Numbered from the stretch's first letter, positions 1 through 7,325 are shown. The stretch: 9,109 nt of DNA from Phyllobacteriaceae bacterium (GCA_012517025.1 JAAYVT010000340.1:1-9109); one strand, 5' to 3'. Made by a program: numbers and translations. Notes: generated by a model not told the origin, from the sequence alone.

Positions 1-1
1 G

Positions 2-466
2 AAGAAGAACAAGTATCGCGCCGATCAGGTGCAGACCTACCTGCCCTCGCCGATGGCGCTCGCCACGGCGATGTACCACACCGGCGTCAACCCGCTGAAG
101 GGCGTGCGGCACGGCGCTTCCGAGCCGGTGGAGACGGTGAAGGGGCTGCGCCAACGCCGCCTGCACAAGGCGTTTCTGAGGTATCACGACGCTGAGAACT
201 GGCCGCTGATCCGCGAGGCGCTGAAGACGATGGGCCGCGCCGACCTGATCGGCCCGGGCAAGCACCAGCTCGTCCCGGCGTGGCAACCGGCCGGCACCGG
301 CACCACCGGCGGCGAGGGCCGACGGATGGGTCGCAAGAAGGGCGAGCAGGTGTTTCTCACCAAGGGCGCCGACAAGGCGACGCTCGGCCGCTCCGACGCG
401 CCGCGCCCGTCGTCCGCTCCGGCGCCGCGTCCGGCCGCGCCGCGCGGACGCCGGCCGACGAAGTGA
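2..466 (+). CDS. YgiQ-family radical SAM protein, C-terminal fragment (5' end outside window)
   Basis: The reading frame is open from base 2 to a TGA at 464-466, so only about the last 154 residues are seen and the catalytic radical SAM core lies upstream of the window. The visible part carries the conserved C-terminal (DUF3362-type) block of the YgiQ family: a KNKYRADQVQTYLPSPMA stretch, then MYHTGVNPLKGV, VKGLRQRRLHKAFLRYHD and a GKHQLVPAW segment. After that comes a low-complexity, Pro/Ala/Arg-rich tail that is probably disordered. YgiQ proteins are large radical SAM/Fe-S proteins whose substrate is not established as far as I know. The gene ends 4 bases before the stop codon of the convergent flavin reductase gene, and I see no terminator between them. 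The family call is firm; the function is unknown. Confidence 0.88.
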   Translation, partial: KKNKYRADQVQTYLPSPMALATAMYHTGVNPLKGVRHGASEPVETVKGLRQRRLHKAFLRYHDAENWPLIREALKTMGRADLIGPGKHQLVPAWQPAGTGTTGGEGRRMGRKKGEQVFLTKGADKATLGRSDAPRPSSAPAPRPAAPRGRRPTK

Positions 467-470
467 CCGC

Positions 471-1046
471 TCACGGCATCTGCGAGGCGGTCTGCACGGT
501 GGCGCCGTCGACCGAGAAGACGCCGTGGCCGCGATGGTGCACCGTGCGGGTGTCGGCGATCGTCGGATTGCGCCACGCCCGCACCACTTCCAGCACGCGG
601 ATGCCGTAACGGTCGGCGAGGCTGGCGTCGATCACCTTGGCCTCGAGGTCGACGAGGCACTCCCCGATCAGCGGCGCGCCGACGGCGTCGGCCGAGAGCG
701 GGGTCAGCGCGAACTCGGCGAACTTGTCCTCGCTGCGACCGGAGGAATTGCCGACCGCGACCACCCGGTCGAGCAGCCCGGCGGCGGGCACCGCGATCAC
801 GCATTCGCCGGTCGCGTTCAGCGCCTTGGCGCTGTGGTCGGCGTCCGAGATCACGCAGGCGAAGCGCGGCGGCACGAACTCCACCATCATGTGCCAGGAC
901 AGCGTCATCACGTTGGCGCGGCTGCCCTGGCGGGTGGTCATCAACACCACCGGGCCGGGCTCGAGCCAACGATAGACTTCGTCGAGCGGCAACTCGACGA
1001 GATCGGAGGGCGGGGGAAAGCCGCCGGCCGGAACCGGGGTCGTCAT
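471..1046 (-). CDS. Flavin reductase-like (FMN-binding split-barrel) protein, 191 aa
   Basis: The product resembles the flavin reductase-like domain family, whose members bind FMN and either reduce flavin with NAD(P)H or act as small flavin-dependent oxidoreductases in the cytoplasm. Typical blocks are PGPVVLMTTR (residues 30-39), the NVMTLSWHMMVEFVPPRF strand-turn segment (45-62), ECVIAVPA (81-88), GNSSGRSEDKF (99-109) and a final HHRGHGVFSVDG (170-181). The length of about 190 residues is normal for the family. The frame is open further upstream to about 1187, but that extension is Arg/Ser-rich and unlike the family. The ATG at 1046 has a GAGGAG site (1057-1062) with a 10-base spacer, so I start there. 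The gene lies 205 bases downstream of the FIST-MCP gene on the same strand. A RutF-like role is conceivable, but no rutA partner is visible, so the electron acceptor is unknown. Confidence 0.85.
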   Translation of the reverse strand: MTTPVPAGGFPPPSDLVELPLDEVYRWLEPGPVVLMTTRQGSRANVMTLSWHMMVEFVPPRFACVISDADHSAKALNATGECVIAVPAAGLLDRVVAVGNSSGRSEDKFAEFALTPLSADAVGAPLIGECLVDLEAKVIDASLADRYGIRVLEVVRAWRNPTIADTRTVHHRGHGVFSVDGATVQTASQMP

Positions 1047-1052
1047 CGGGCC

Positions 1053-1130
1053 GGATCTCCTCGGCGACCGCCGGTCGCCTTCGCGGGAACGGGATCTCCT
1101 CGACGACCTGAGGTCGCCGTCGAAGAGATC
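1053..1130 (-). repeat. Tandem 27-base direct repeat forming two hairpins in the flavin reductase leader
   Basis: Bases 1053-1079 and 1092-1118 are direct repeats, 23 of 27 identical, with a 39-base period. The copy next to the gene contains a perfect 7-base stem (GGCGACC at 1063-1069, GGTCGCC at 1073-1079) that abuts the Shine-Dalgarno site. The distal copy lies in a longer imperfect hairpin: 1093-1098 pairs with 1125-1130, 1100-1104 with 1119-1123, and 1105-1108 with 1112-1115. This leaves a TGA loop, one mismatch and a 3-base bulge. Each copy carries a GAGGAGATC sequence on the minus strand, so the ribosome-binding module itself is duplicated, but only the gene-proximal copy precedes a start codon. 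A role in translational or transcript control is inference. Confidence 0.6.
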
Positions 1131-1158
1131 ATCTCGCGAAAGCGGCGCCGGCGGCAAC

Positions 1159-1174
1159 CGTACACCTCCGTACG
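1159..1174. promoter_or_regulatory. Inverted repeat CGTAC-N6-GTACG upstream of the flavin reductase gene
   Basis: Perfect 5-base half-sites CGTAC (1159-1163) and GTACG (1170-1174) lie about 115 bases upstream of the flavin reductase start. The symmetry suits a dimeric regulator, but short GC-rich symmetric sites occur often by chance in such DNA. No gene for a regulator is present nearby. Confidence 0.2.
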
Positions 1175-1222
1175 CCCTTCCCCGCAACGACCATGGTGGC
1201 AGGACGAAAGTCGGAGAGCCGG

Positions 1223-1236
1223 TCGCGTCGACGCGA
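1223..1236. promoter_or_regulatory. Perfect 14-base palindrome TCGCGTCGACGCGA just past the FIST-MCP stop
   Basis: The palindrome sits 15 bases beyond the stop codon of the FIST-MCP gene, in the 205-base gap before the flavin reductase gene. It has no spacer and no following T-run, so a DNA-binding site fits better than an intrinsic terminator. Its role is unproven. Confidence 0.25.
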
Positions 1237-1251
1237 TCCGTCGAAGTGTGG

Positions 1252-3261
1252 TCAGCCGAGCCGCTTCAGCCGCTCGATGTGGCGATCGATCTCCTGGGTG
1301 ACGGCGTGCTGCGAGGCGACCAGATCGGCGAGACCGGCGAGCGTCTTCTCGATCACCCCGGAGTGATCGAACATCTGCTCGACGTTCTCGATGGTGTGGC
1401 GATAGCGCGCCTCCTCGCTCTCGAAGCGGCCGCGGGTGGCGTCGATGATGCCGCCGAGGACGCCGAGCGAACTCTCCATGCCGCCGATCGCCTCCTGGGT
1501 GCGCGACAGCGTCGACTTGGTGTCGTTGGCGAGCTTCTTCACCTCCTGCGCCACGACGGCGAAGCCGCGGCCGGCGGCGCCGGCGCGGGCCGCCTCGATG
1601 GTGGCGTTGAGGGCCAGCAGGTTGGTCTGGTTGGTGATGCCGTCGATGATCGACAGGATCTCGCGCAGGCCGGCCATCGACCGCGACAGGCTCTGGAACT
1701 CGGTCGACAGGCGGTCGGCGTTGCCGGCGTCGCCCTGACCGTCGCCGGAGCCGCCGACGATGGCGGCGCGGATCCGATCCATCGCCACGCTCATGTCGGT
1801 GGTCTGCGACAGCACCTCCTCGACCCGGCGGATGAAACCGATCTGCTCGACCAGCCGTCGGATGATCGTCGAGCGGAAGCCGTTCATCATCTCGGCGCGC
1901 TTGAGGGCGCAGCGGGTGAAGTAGTTCTGGAAGCGGGCGTAATGGACCGGGAACGCCTCCAGGAAGGGATCGTGCAGTTCCTCGGTGGCGACGTCGAAGA
2001 AGACGATCGCCGACAGCGTCTCGTTGACGTTGATGCCGAAGAGCTCGCCGAAGGTGGAGAAGCCGGCGCTCGGCGCGGTCCACAGATCGTCGAGGCGACC
2101 GAGCGAGTGCTCGTTGTTGAGCCGTCTCAGGATGCAATCGTTGAGGAGGGCGCCGATCGGCTTCGGCTTGCCGGAGAGGAAGCGATCGAGATCGCGACGG
2201 GTCTGGTCGGCGAAGTCGGTCGCCTCGAGCAACAGCAGATCGTCGCCGGGATTGACGTCGCAGAAGAACGACACTGTGCCCTGCGAGGGATCGGTACCGG
2301 AGACCGAACGGACGAACAGCTCGCCGTCGATCTCGATGCCGAAGGTCTTGCCGGCGAGCTTGCCGGCGGCGTCGCGCGCCGGCACGCGGAAATGCCGCCC
2401 GAGCGCCTCGAGGAAGGGGATCACGTCGCCGGAGGCGGGGTCGATCACGCCGGCGACGACGCGGCGATCGGGGTCGGCCTCGGCGACCTGGAAGGAGGTT
2501 CCGGTCGCGGTGAAGTTCTGGCTCTTGAAGACGCCGTAGCCGCGCCCCGGCGCCATGTGCACGAAGGCGACGACGGCGTGGTTGGCGAGCGTCCGGCTGC
2601 CGTCGAAGATGCGGGTGTCGACGAAGTCGAACTTGCCGCCGGCGGAGCCGCCGATGAACAGGCAGGGGAAGCGGCCGGTGCGATAGACCGCCTCCATCAG
2701 ATAGTTCTCGCTCGCCGACAGGCCGTCGACGAAGGTCAGCGCGAAGGTGGAGCGGGCATCGAGGCGGAACGACGGCCGAACCCCCTCGAGCGACCGGGCG
2801 ATCGCCGCGATCCGGTCCTCGCGGCTCTTCTGCGGCCGGCCGGCGCGGATGTCGTCGCAGTGCAACGGCACGGCGTGGATCGAGACGGCATCGAAGAGAT
2901 CGGGCGGGAAGATCTGCACCGTCACCGTCGACCACGAGGTACCGGTCTGGCGGTAGAGCCCGCCGGCGCCGGTGCACAACTCGCCGGCCGTCGACACCGC
3001 CAGGGTCGGCGCGCCGCCGGTCAGGCGGCGCAGCTTCTCCACCACCGCGTCGAAGCCGACGTGCGGCGACACGAAGGCGAGCACCAGTCCGGCCGGGCGG
3101 CCGTCGAAGGCGAAGGAGGACGCGTCGAGGCCGCTCAACCGTTCGTCGCTCTCGTGGATGCGGATCTCGCCGACGGCCCGTTCGGCGATCGGCGGCGCGG
3201 CGACGACCTCGGTGGGCATGACGGACGGTTCGGGACGAGAAGCGCGGGAACGAAAGAGCAT
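1252..3261 (-). CDS. Soluble chemoreceptor: FIST sensor domain fused to an MCP signalling domain
   Basis: This 669-residue protein has no signal peptide, membrane segment or HAMP domain, so it should be a cytoplasmic receptor. Residues about 50-240 match a FIST domain: LAVSTAGELCTGAG (87-100), TFVDGLSASENYL (176-188) and CLFIGGSAGG (200-209). A FIST C-terminal part follows to about 425, with FSTFGELFGINVNETLSAI (401-419). A linker helix (about 438-490) leads to the MCP hairpin, whose tip is clear: QTNLLALNATIEAARAG (545-561), then GRGFAVVAQEVKKLA (564-578). FIST domains sense small ligands, and NosP-type members bind haem and nitric oxide; MCP tips bind CheA/CheW. The tip has AGAAG where AGExG is usual, and no C-terminal CheR/CheB-tethering pentapeptide is present. 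I chose the first ATG, but no good Shine-Dalgarno site marks it; ATG at 3219 is an alternative. The ligand is unknown. Confidence 0.92.
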   Translation of the reverse strand: MLFRSRASRPEPSVMPTEVVAAPPIAERAVGEIRIHESDERLSGLDASSFAFDGRPAGLVLAFVSPHVGFDAVVEKLRRLTGGAPTLAVSTAGELCTGAGGLYRQTGTSWSTVTVQIFPPDLFDAVSIHAVPLHCDDIRAGRPQKSREDRIAAIARSLEGVRPSFRLDARSTFALTFVDGLSASENYLMEAVYRTGRFPCLFIGGSAGGKFDFVDTRIFDGSRTLANHAVVAFVHMAPGRGYGVFKSQNFTATGTSFQVAEADPDRRVVAGVIDPASGDVIPFLEALGRHFRVPARDAAGKLAGKTFGIEIDGELFVRSVSGTDPSQGTVSFFCDVNPGDDLLLLEATDFADQTRRDLDRFLSGKPKPIGALLNDCILRRLNNEHSLGRLDDLWTAPSAGFSTFGELFGINVNETLSAIVFFDVATEELHDPFLEAFPVHYARFQNYFTRCALKRAEMMNGFRSTIIRRLVEQIGFIRRVEEVLSQTTDMSVAMDRIRAAIVGGSGDGQGDAGNADRLSTEFQSLSRSMAGLREILSIIDGITNQTNLLALNATIEAARAGAAGRGFAVVAQEVKKLANDTKSTLSRTQEAIGGMESSLGVLGGIIDATRGRFESEEARYRHTIENVEQMFDHSGVIEKTLAGLADLVASQHAVTQEIDRHIERLKRLG

Positions 3262-3499
3262 GGCGACGACCGATCGCTGGGGAAGAGACGCCGGATCGCT
3301 GAGGGATCAGATTTGGCGAATCATCGGCCGGTTCGCTTAACGATGTCTTGTTTCTCTGCCGAAACGCTCCGTCCGTGCACGAAAATCGATCGAAGAGACG
3401 AGCCATTACGTTGGGTAAGTCGCAAATCGCGACAGTTTCGAACCGTCGACTCGGGGCTCACGGCGATGAAGACCGGACATGGCGTCGCAGTCGAAACTC
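3262..3499 (-). promoter_or_regulatory. Intergenic region expected to hold the FIST-MCP promoter
   Basis: This 238-base gap is visibly richer in A and T than the coding DNA around it, as expected of a promoter region for the receptor gene. The only clear symmetric element is GTCGC-AAATC-GCGAC (3419-3433), a 5-base stem that could be a weak hairpin after the acyltransferase gene or an operator. I could not place convincing -35 and -10 boxes. A GCCGATGA on the minus strand (3321-3328) looks like a flagellar sigma-28 -10 box but lacks a matching -35. Confidence 0.3.
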
Positions 3500-4579
3500 T
3501 CAATCGCGGCGAAATCTGTCCTTGAGTGCGAGGAACTTCGCCTCGAAGAGGAAATACGACAGGGTGGCCAGACCGATCGACAGGCTCGCCATCACCGCGA
3601 AGTCGACGACGTTGCGCGGCAGCCGGAGCGCCTCAGCCCAGGCGTCGAGCGGCAACCACGCCTCGGCGAAGACGCCGACCGGCAGGTGGATGACGTAGAG
3701 CCCGTAGGAGATCAGACCGAGGAACTTCAACGGCCGGGTCTCGAGCCCGCGCGTCAGCAGGCCGTCGGGGTGCTGGAGGACGTGGATCATCACCACCGAC
3801 AGCGCCGCCACCGAGGCGAACTGCAGCACCGCATAAGGCAGATGGAACCCGACCGTGCGTTCGGCGATCGGGTAACAGGCGAGCGCGACGATGGTCGCGC
3901 CGGCGAGGAGGAGCGTCGGCGTCGCGCCCATCCAGGCGGGGGTGCGGTCGCGCTCCAGCGTCATCAACGCGCCCGCCGCCATGAACACGAAGCCGTTGGC
4001 CGGCGAGGTGTAGAGGGTGATCATCTCGTAGCCCACCGCCTGCAGCGCGGTGGTGACGGCGAGGCAGAGGGCGATGGTGAGGATCATCAGCCGCGCGTGC
4101 AGGCGGGTCGGCAACAACACCACCAGCGGCGCGAAGAAGACGTAATACTGCTGTTCGACCGCCAGGCTCCAGACGTGGGTGAAGTCGCCCCAGCGGAAGG
4201 TGACGAAGCCGAGCAGGAAGTTCTGCAGATAGGTCAGGTACCACCCCAGCTCCGGCACGATCGCGCCGTCGCGGAACACCACGTCGAGCACCACGAAGAC
4301 GCCGAGCCAGAGGTAATAGGCCGGGAAGATCCGGAGCGCCCGGCGCACCCAGAAGTCCTCGAGCGCCGGCAGGAGCCGCGTCTTGCCGGCTTCGATCTTC
4401 CCGCGCGAGCGGTGCAGGATACCGGTGATCAGGAAGCCGGAGAGGATGAAGAACAGGAACACCGACAGGCCGCCGATGTCGGTGCCGAGGATCAGCGAAT
4501 GGTGGACCACCACGGCGAAGGAGGCGACGCCTCTGAGCCCGTCGAGCCCGGCGTAGCGACCACTGCTTCCCCCGCTCAT
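3500..4579 (-). CDS. Membrane acyltransferase, OafA/Acyltransf_3 family, 359 aa
   Basis: The protein is strongly hydrophobic with roughly ten predicted membrane segments. It shows the family's landmarks: GLDGLRGVASFAVVVHH (residues 11-27) with the conserved Arg and the His of the R-x10-H motif, FFILSGFLITGIL (43-55), RRALRIFPAYYLWL (79-92), and HVWSLAVEQQYYVF (135-148), which corresponds to the usual WSLaVEeQFYl motif. Such enzymes move acetyl or other acyl groups across the inner membrane onto surface polysaccharide, O-antigen, peptidoglycan or exported small molecules. The ATG at 4579 has a GAGGAG site 5 bases upstream and leads straight into the conserved N-terminus; an in-frame start 33 bases further out is less likely. 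The gene lies 127 bases downstream of the URC4 gene on the same strand, so read-through is possible but a functional link is not evident. The acceptor is unknown. Confidence 0.92.
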   Translation of the reverse strand: MSGGSSGRYAGLDGLRGVASFAVVVHHSLILGTDIGGLSVFLFFILSGFLITGILHRSRGKIEAGKTRLLPALEDFWVRRALRIFPAYYLWLGVFVVLDVVFRDGAIVPELGWYLTYLQNFLLGFVTFRWGDFTHVWSLAVEQQYYVFFAPLVVLLPTRLHARLMILTIALCLAVTTALQAVGYEMITLYTSPANGFVFMAAGALMTLERDRTPAWMGATPTLLLAGATIVALACYPIAERTVGFHLPYAVLQFASVAALSVVMIHVLQHPDGLLTRGLETRPLKFLGLISYGLYVIHLPVGVFAEAWLPLDAWAEALRLPRNVVDFAVMASLSIGLATLSYFLFEAKFLALKDRFRRD

Positions 4580-4654
4580 GACGTCTCCTCGTCTCGTCCC
4601 GCGTCGGCGCACTCTCTACCGGCAAACCTCGGGCGAAATCGAGGCGGACGGCAC

Positions 4655-4693
4655 GGCCGGCGCCGCCGGGGCGGGAGAACCGCCGGGCCGGCC
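4655..4693 (-). terminator. GC-rich hairpin downstream of the URC4 gene, possible weak terminator
   Basis: GGCCGGC (4655-4661) can pair with GCCGGCC (4687-4693), and an inner GGCGG-GAGAA-CCGCC stem occupies 4670-4684. It begins 14 bases past the URC4 stop on the minus strand. No T-run follows, so it is not a classical intrinsic terminator. It may protect the 3' end of the transcript or weaken read-through into the acyltransferase gene. Confidence 0.3.
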
Positions 4694-4706
4694 GCAGCAG
4701 TCGCCG

Positions 4707-5966
4707 TCAGAACACCGTGCCGTCGTAGATCACGGTCAGCGGCGGCGAGCCGTCGGGGCGACGCTCGCGGGCGAGCCGGCGGCCGGCGAGCCAGGTGCCG
4801 CCTTCCAGTACGCAGGCGAGCGGGAAGTTCAGGGCGTTGCGGCCGAGACGCTGGCGGATCACGGCGGCGAGGCGGTCGATCAGCGCCACCGTCAGCGCCC
4901 GCCACTCCACCACCAGTTCCTCGTCGACGGCGTGCGGCACCGCCAGGACGCCGCGATCGCGTGGCACCAGGATGCCGCCGTCGATCAGCAGACCGCCGTT
5001 GCGATATTCGGCGAGACCGGTCAGGCCGTCGAGCTGGGTGATCTCGAGACCGGCCCAGGAGCGCGGCTCGAGCAGCGAATAGGTCAGCCACTGCGACAGC
5101 TTGTGCAGCGGCATCAGGCCGTCGGTGACGTCTTCGGTGGCGAGCGCCGAATGCACCCAGGTGTCGCCGAGCGGCACCCCGGCGAGCGACCACCGCCCCG
5201 GCCAGATCGGCCCGAGCGCGTCGAGCAGGGTCGCCAGCACCGCGGCGGCGGGGACGCGACCGTCGGGGAAGCGGGCGATCAGATGATCGAGCAAGCCACC
5301 GGGACGGGCGCCGTCGTCGGTGCCGAAGACGTCGGCGCGATGGGCGAGCTGTTGGCCGAGGCGGTTGAGCAGCCCGAGCCGCCCCTCCAGTCCGAGCAGC
5401 GGATTGGAGGCGGAGACCTGGAAGCCGTCGGCGAGTTCCTCGGCGGTCAGCCCGGCCAGGGCCCGGGCATCGGCGCGCAGCGGATCGAACGGATCGGTGG
5501 AGAAGAGGCCGGAGGCGAACATCGCGAAGGATGCGATCGCCAAGCCCTCGGTGCGCGACAGGGTCTCCCCGGTCGCCGCCTCGGCATAGGTCCAGCGGGC
5601 GCCGGCGCCGGCGTCGATCAGCACCGAGACCATGGCGAGGTCGATGGCGGCGCGGCCGAACTCGCGCTCGTCGAGCCAATCGCGCGAGGCGGCGAGCGAG
5701 CCCCAGCGGTCGATGCCGCCGACCTCGAAGTTGCGCCAGCGCGAATGCGGTGGCACCTCGAGGGTGGGATGCTCGGAGCGGATCAGCCGCTCCACCCATT
5801 CGGCGACCGGGTCGAGCCGCGACAGATCGACCCGAAAATGGTCGAGCCGCTCCATCAGCGCGAGATCGAACAGGATGTTGGCGCGTTCGCGCACCGCCTC
5901 CGCCGAGAGCAGGCGACGCGCGGCGGCGACGTCTTCGGGCCGGGGGGATGCGGCGTCGAGGGTCAT
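4707..5966 (-). CDS. URC4/Urg3-family protein (DUF1688), predicted uracil catabolism
   Basis: I recognise this 419-residue protein as the URC4/Urg3 family, known from fungal uracil-degradation gene clusters and scattered bacteria. Characteristic stretches are ERANILFDLALMERLDHF (residues 27-44), SRWRNFEVGGIDRW (75-88), FQVSASNPLLGLEGR (182-196), MPLHKLSQWLTYSLLEP (285-301), LTGLAEYRNGGLLID (315-329) and a closing ACVLEGGTWLAGR (384-396). There is no signal peptide or membrane segment, so it should be cytoplasmic. In Lachancea kluyveri URC4 is required, together with URC1, to degrade uracil by a route that is neither reductive nor Rut; I know of no settled biochemical reaction for it. Here it follows the URC1-type gene by 99 bases on the same strand, which supports that assignment. 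The ATG at 5966 has an AGGAAG site (5977-5982) with a 10-base spacer. The family call is strong; the reaction is unknown. Confidence 0.9.
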   Translation of the reverse strand: MTLDAASPRPEDVAAARRLLSAEAVRERANILFDLALMERLDHFRVDLSRLDPVAEWVERLIRSEHPTLEVPPHSRWRNFEVGGIDRWGSLAASRDWLDEREFGRAAIDLAMVSVLIDAGAGARWTYAEAATGETLSRTEGLAIASFAMFASGLFSTDPFDPLRADARALAGLTAEELADGFQVSASNPLLGLEGRLGLLNRLGQQLAHRADVFGTDDGARPGGLLDHLIARFPDGRVPAAAVLATLLDALGPIWPGRWSLAGVPLGDTWVHSALATEDVTDGLMPLHKLSQWLTYSLLEPRSWAGLEITQLDGLTGLAEYRNGGLLIDGGILVPRDRGVLAVPHAVDEELVVEWRALTVALIDRLAAVIRQRLGRNALNFPLACVLEGGTWLAGRRLARERRPDGSPPLTVIYDGTVF

Positions 5967-5983
5967 GCGGGATCGTCTTCCTG

Positions 5984-5998
5984 TTCGGGCCGCCCGAA
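5984..5998 (-). promoter_or_regulatory. Hairpin next to the URC4 Shine-Dalgarno site
   Basis: TTCGGG-CCG-CCCGAA is a perfect 6-base stem with a 3-base loop. It sits one base upstream of the AGGAAG ribosome-binding site of the URC4 gene, within the URC1-URC4 spacer. It may stabilise the downstream message or adjust translation; that is inference. Confidence 0.4.
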
Positions 5999-6013
5999 AG
6001 GGCGCGCCGCGGC

Positions 6014-6062
6014 TGTGGCGTGATTCGTCGCCAGCGTGGCGCGAACCGCAGTTGTGGCGTGA
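6014..6062. repeat. Three short direct repeats in the URC1-URC4 spacer
   Basis: TGTGGCGTGA occurs exactly at 6014-6023 and 6053-6062, with a degenerate copy CGTGGCGCGA at 6035-6044. The starts are 21 and 18 bases apart, close to two helical turns, as in clustered protein-binding sites. The 99-base spacer is otherwise featureless apart from the hairpin at 5984-5998. Whether a protein binds here, or the repeats are remnants of slippage, cannot be judged from the sequence. Confidence 0.35.
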
Positions 6063-6065
6063 AAC

Positions 6066-7325
6066 TCAGTAATGGTCGAGCCCTCGCCCGACCGTCTTCT
6101 CGAGATCGGCGCCGGTCGGCGCGCCCTCCGGGGCGTAGTAACCGGCGGCCTTCTTGGCCTCCATCTCGACGCGGGCGTCGGCCGGGATCATGTCCTCGGG
6201 GATCGGTACCCGCTCGACGATCTCGATGCCGGAGCCGGTCACCGCGTCGTATTTCATGTCGGACATCGAGACGAAGCGGTCGATGCGGGTGATGCCGAGC
6301 CAGTGCAACACGTCCGGCATCAGCTGCTGGAAGCGGGCGTCCTGGACGCCGGCGACGCATTCGGTGCGCTCGAAATAGGTGGCGGCGCGATCGCCGCCCT
6401 CCTGGCGCTTGCGGGCGTTGTAGACCAGGAACTTGGTCACCTCGCCCAGCGCCCGCCCTTCCTTGCGGTTGTAGACGACGAGGCCGGTGCCGCCGGCTTG
6501 CGCCTCGCGCACGCATTCCTCGATGCCGTGCACCAGATAGGGCCGGCAGGTGCAGATGTCGGAGCCGAACACGTCGGAGCCGTTGCACTCGTCGTGGACG
6601 CGGCAGGTGAGCCGCACCTTTGGGTCGGAGAGACCGGCCGGATCGCCGAAGACGTAGCAGGTCTGACCGCCGATCGGCGGCAGGAAGACCTCGAGGTCGG
6701 GGCGGGTGACGAGCTCGGGATAGATGCCGCCGGTCTGTTCGAACAGGACGCGGCGCAGCTTCTCCTCGCTCGCGCCGAAGCGGGCGGCGATGCCGGGCAG
6801 CCACCACACCGGATCGACCGCGATCTTGGTCACCGCGATGTCGCCCTGCGGGCGGACGACGTCGCCGTCGATCCTGAGCCGCCCGAGCCCGATCTCCGGC
6901 GACAGCTCCGGCAGGGTGAGACGCGCCTTGGTGACGGCGATGGTCGGACGGATGTCGACGCCCTCGGCGATCTCGGCGGCGAAGAGGCGCTGGACCTCGT
7001 GGCCGAAGGGATCGATCGAGACGATGCGGTTCGGATCCGCCCATTGCGGATGCGGCCCGATGCGGATCGGCGGGGTGGTGTTGGTGAGGTCGGGGCGCTG
7101 CAGCGGATCGAGAGCGCCGGCGGCGACGGCCAGCGCCCGGTAGAGCGCATACGAGCCGCCGTGGGTGCCGACGACGTTGCGATCGGCGGCGCGAGTGACC
7201 GAGCCGACCACCGGACCGCGCTCGCGCGGATCGGCCGCACCCCACTTCAGAGCGAAGCGGGGGGCCGGCGAGGCACCGGGATGGGAGGTGAGGCGAATGT
7301 GTCCGGTCTTGTTGGGAACGGTCAT
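6066..7325 (-). CDS. URC1-type GTP cyclohydrolase II-like protein, predicted uracil catabolism
   Basis: This 419-residue protein has a long N-terminal domain (about 1-235; the GTP_CH_N type, with GTHGGSYALYRAL at 53-65 and IVSIDPFGHEVQRLF at 101-115). A GTP cyclohydrolase II domain follows. The zinc ligands are kept as C-x10-C-x-C (Cys247, Cys258, Cys260), as are RVHDE (242-246), EGR (289-291) and the DAR triad (329-331) that holds the catalytic Asp and Arg in E. coli RibA. The Gln that follows the zinc motif in RibA (Gln70) is replaced by Tyr263. In yeast, URC1 proteins of this architecture serve uracil breakdown and not riboflavin synthesis, and the URC4 gene directly downstream supports that role. 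Riboflavin-type GTP hydrolysis remains the alternative. The ATG at 7325 has a GGAGG site (7331-7335) with a 5-base spacer. The product should be cytoplasmic and zinc-dependent. Confidence 0.9.
   Translation of the reverse strand: MTVPNKTGHIRLTSHPGASPAPRFALKWGAADPRERGPVVGSVTRAADRNVVGTHGGSYALYRALAVAAGALDPLQRPDLTNTTPPIRIGPHPQWADPNRIVSIDPFGHEVQRLFAAEIAEGVDIRPTIAVTKARLTLPELSPEIGLGRLRIDGDVVRPQGDIAVTKIAVDPVWWLPGIAARFGASEEKLRRVLFEQTGGIYPELVTRPDLEVFLPPIGGQTCYVFGDPAGLSDPKVRLTCRVHDECNGSDVFGSDICTCRPYLVHGIEECVREAQAGGTGLVVYNRKEGRALGEVTKFLVYNARKRQEGGDRAATYFERTECVAGVQDARFQQLMPDVLHWLGITRIDRFVSMSDMKYDAVTGSGIEIVERVPIPEDMIPADARVEMEAKKAAGYYAPEGAPTGADLEKTVGRGLDHY

Noticed and set aside
467..470. Possible bidirectional terminator between the convergent first two genes
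   Set aside because: The gap is only 4 bases and no hairpin with a T-run is visible around it.
471..1046. Flavin reductase as the RutF member of a Rut uracil pathway linked to the right-hand locus
   Set aside because: It is separated by two unrelated genes, no RutA-like oxygenase is in the window, and its sequence alone does not single out RutF.
3321..3328. GCCGATGA on the minus strand as a sigma-28 (flagellar) -10 box for the chemoreceptor
   Set aside because: No sequence like TAAAGTTT lies at the required distance upstream, so the match is probably chance.
1246..3525. A 759-codon open frame on the plus strand across the FIST-MCP gene
   Set aside because: It is the antisense shadow of a clearly recognised gene in GC-rich DNA; its translation is a low-complexity Asp/Glu/Arg/Ala sequence with no family features.
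3479..5041. A 520-codon plus-strand open frame rich in His, Gln and Glu
   Set aside because: It lies opposite the acyltransferase and part of URC4; its composition reflects antisense codons of hydrophobic residues and not a real protein.
4576..7245. An 889-codon minus-strand open frame spanning the URC1 and URC4 genes
   Set aside because: It runs in another frame across two well-conserved genes and their spacer, and its translation is almost wholly Arg/Ala/Pro/Gly-rich.
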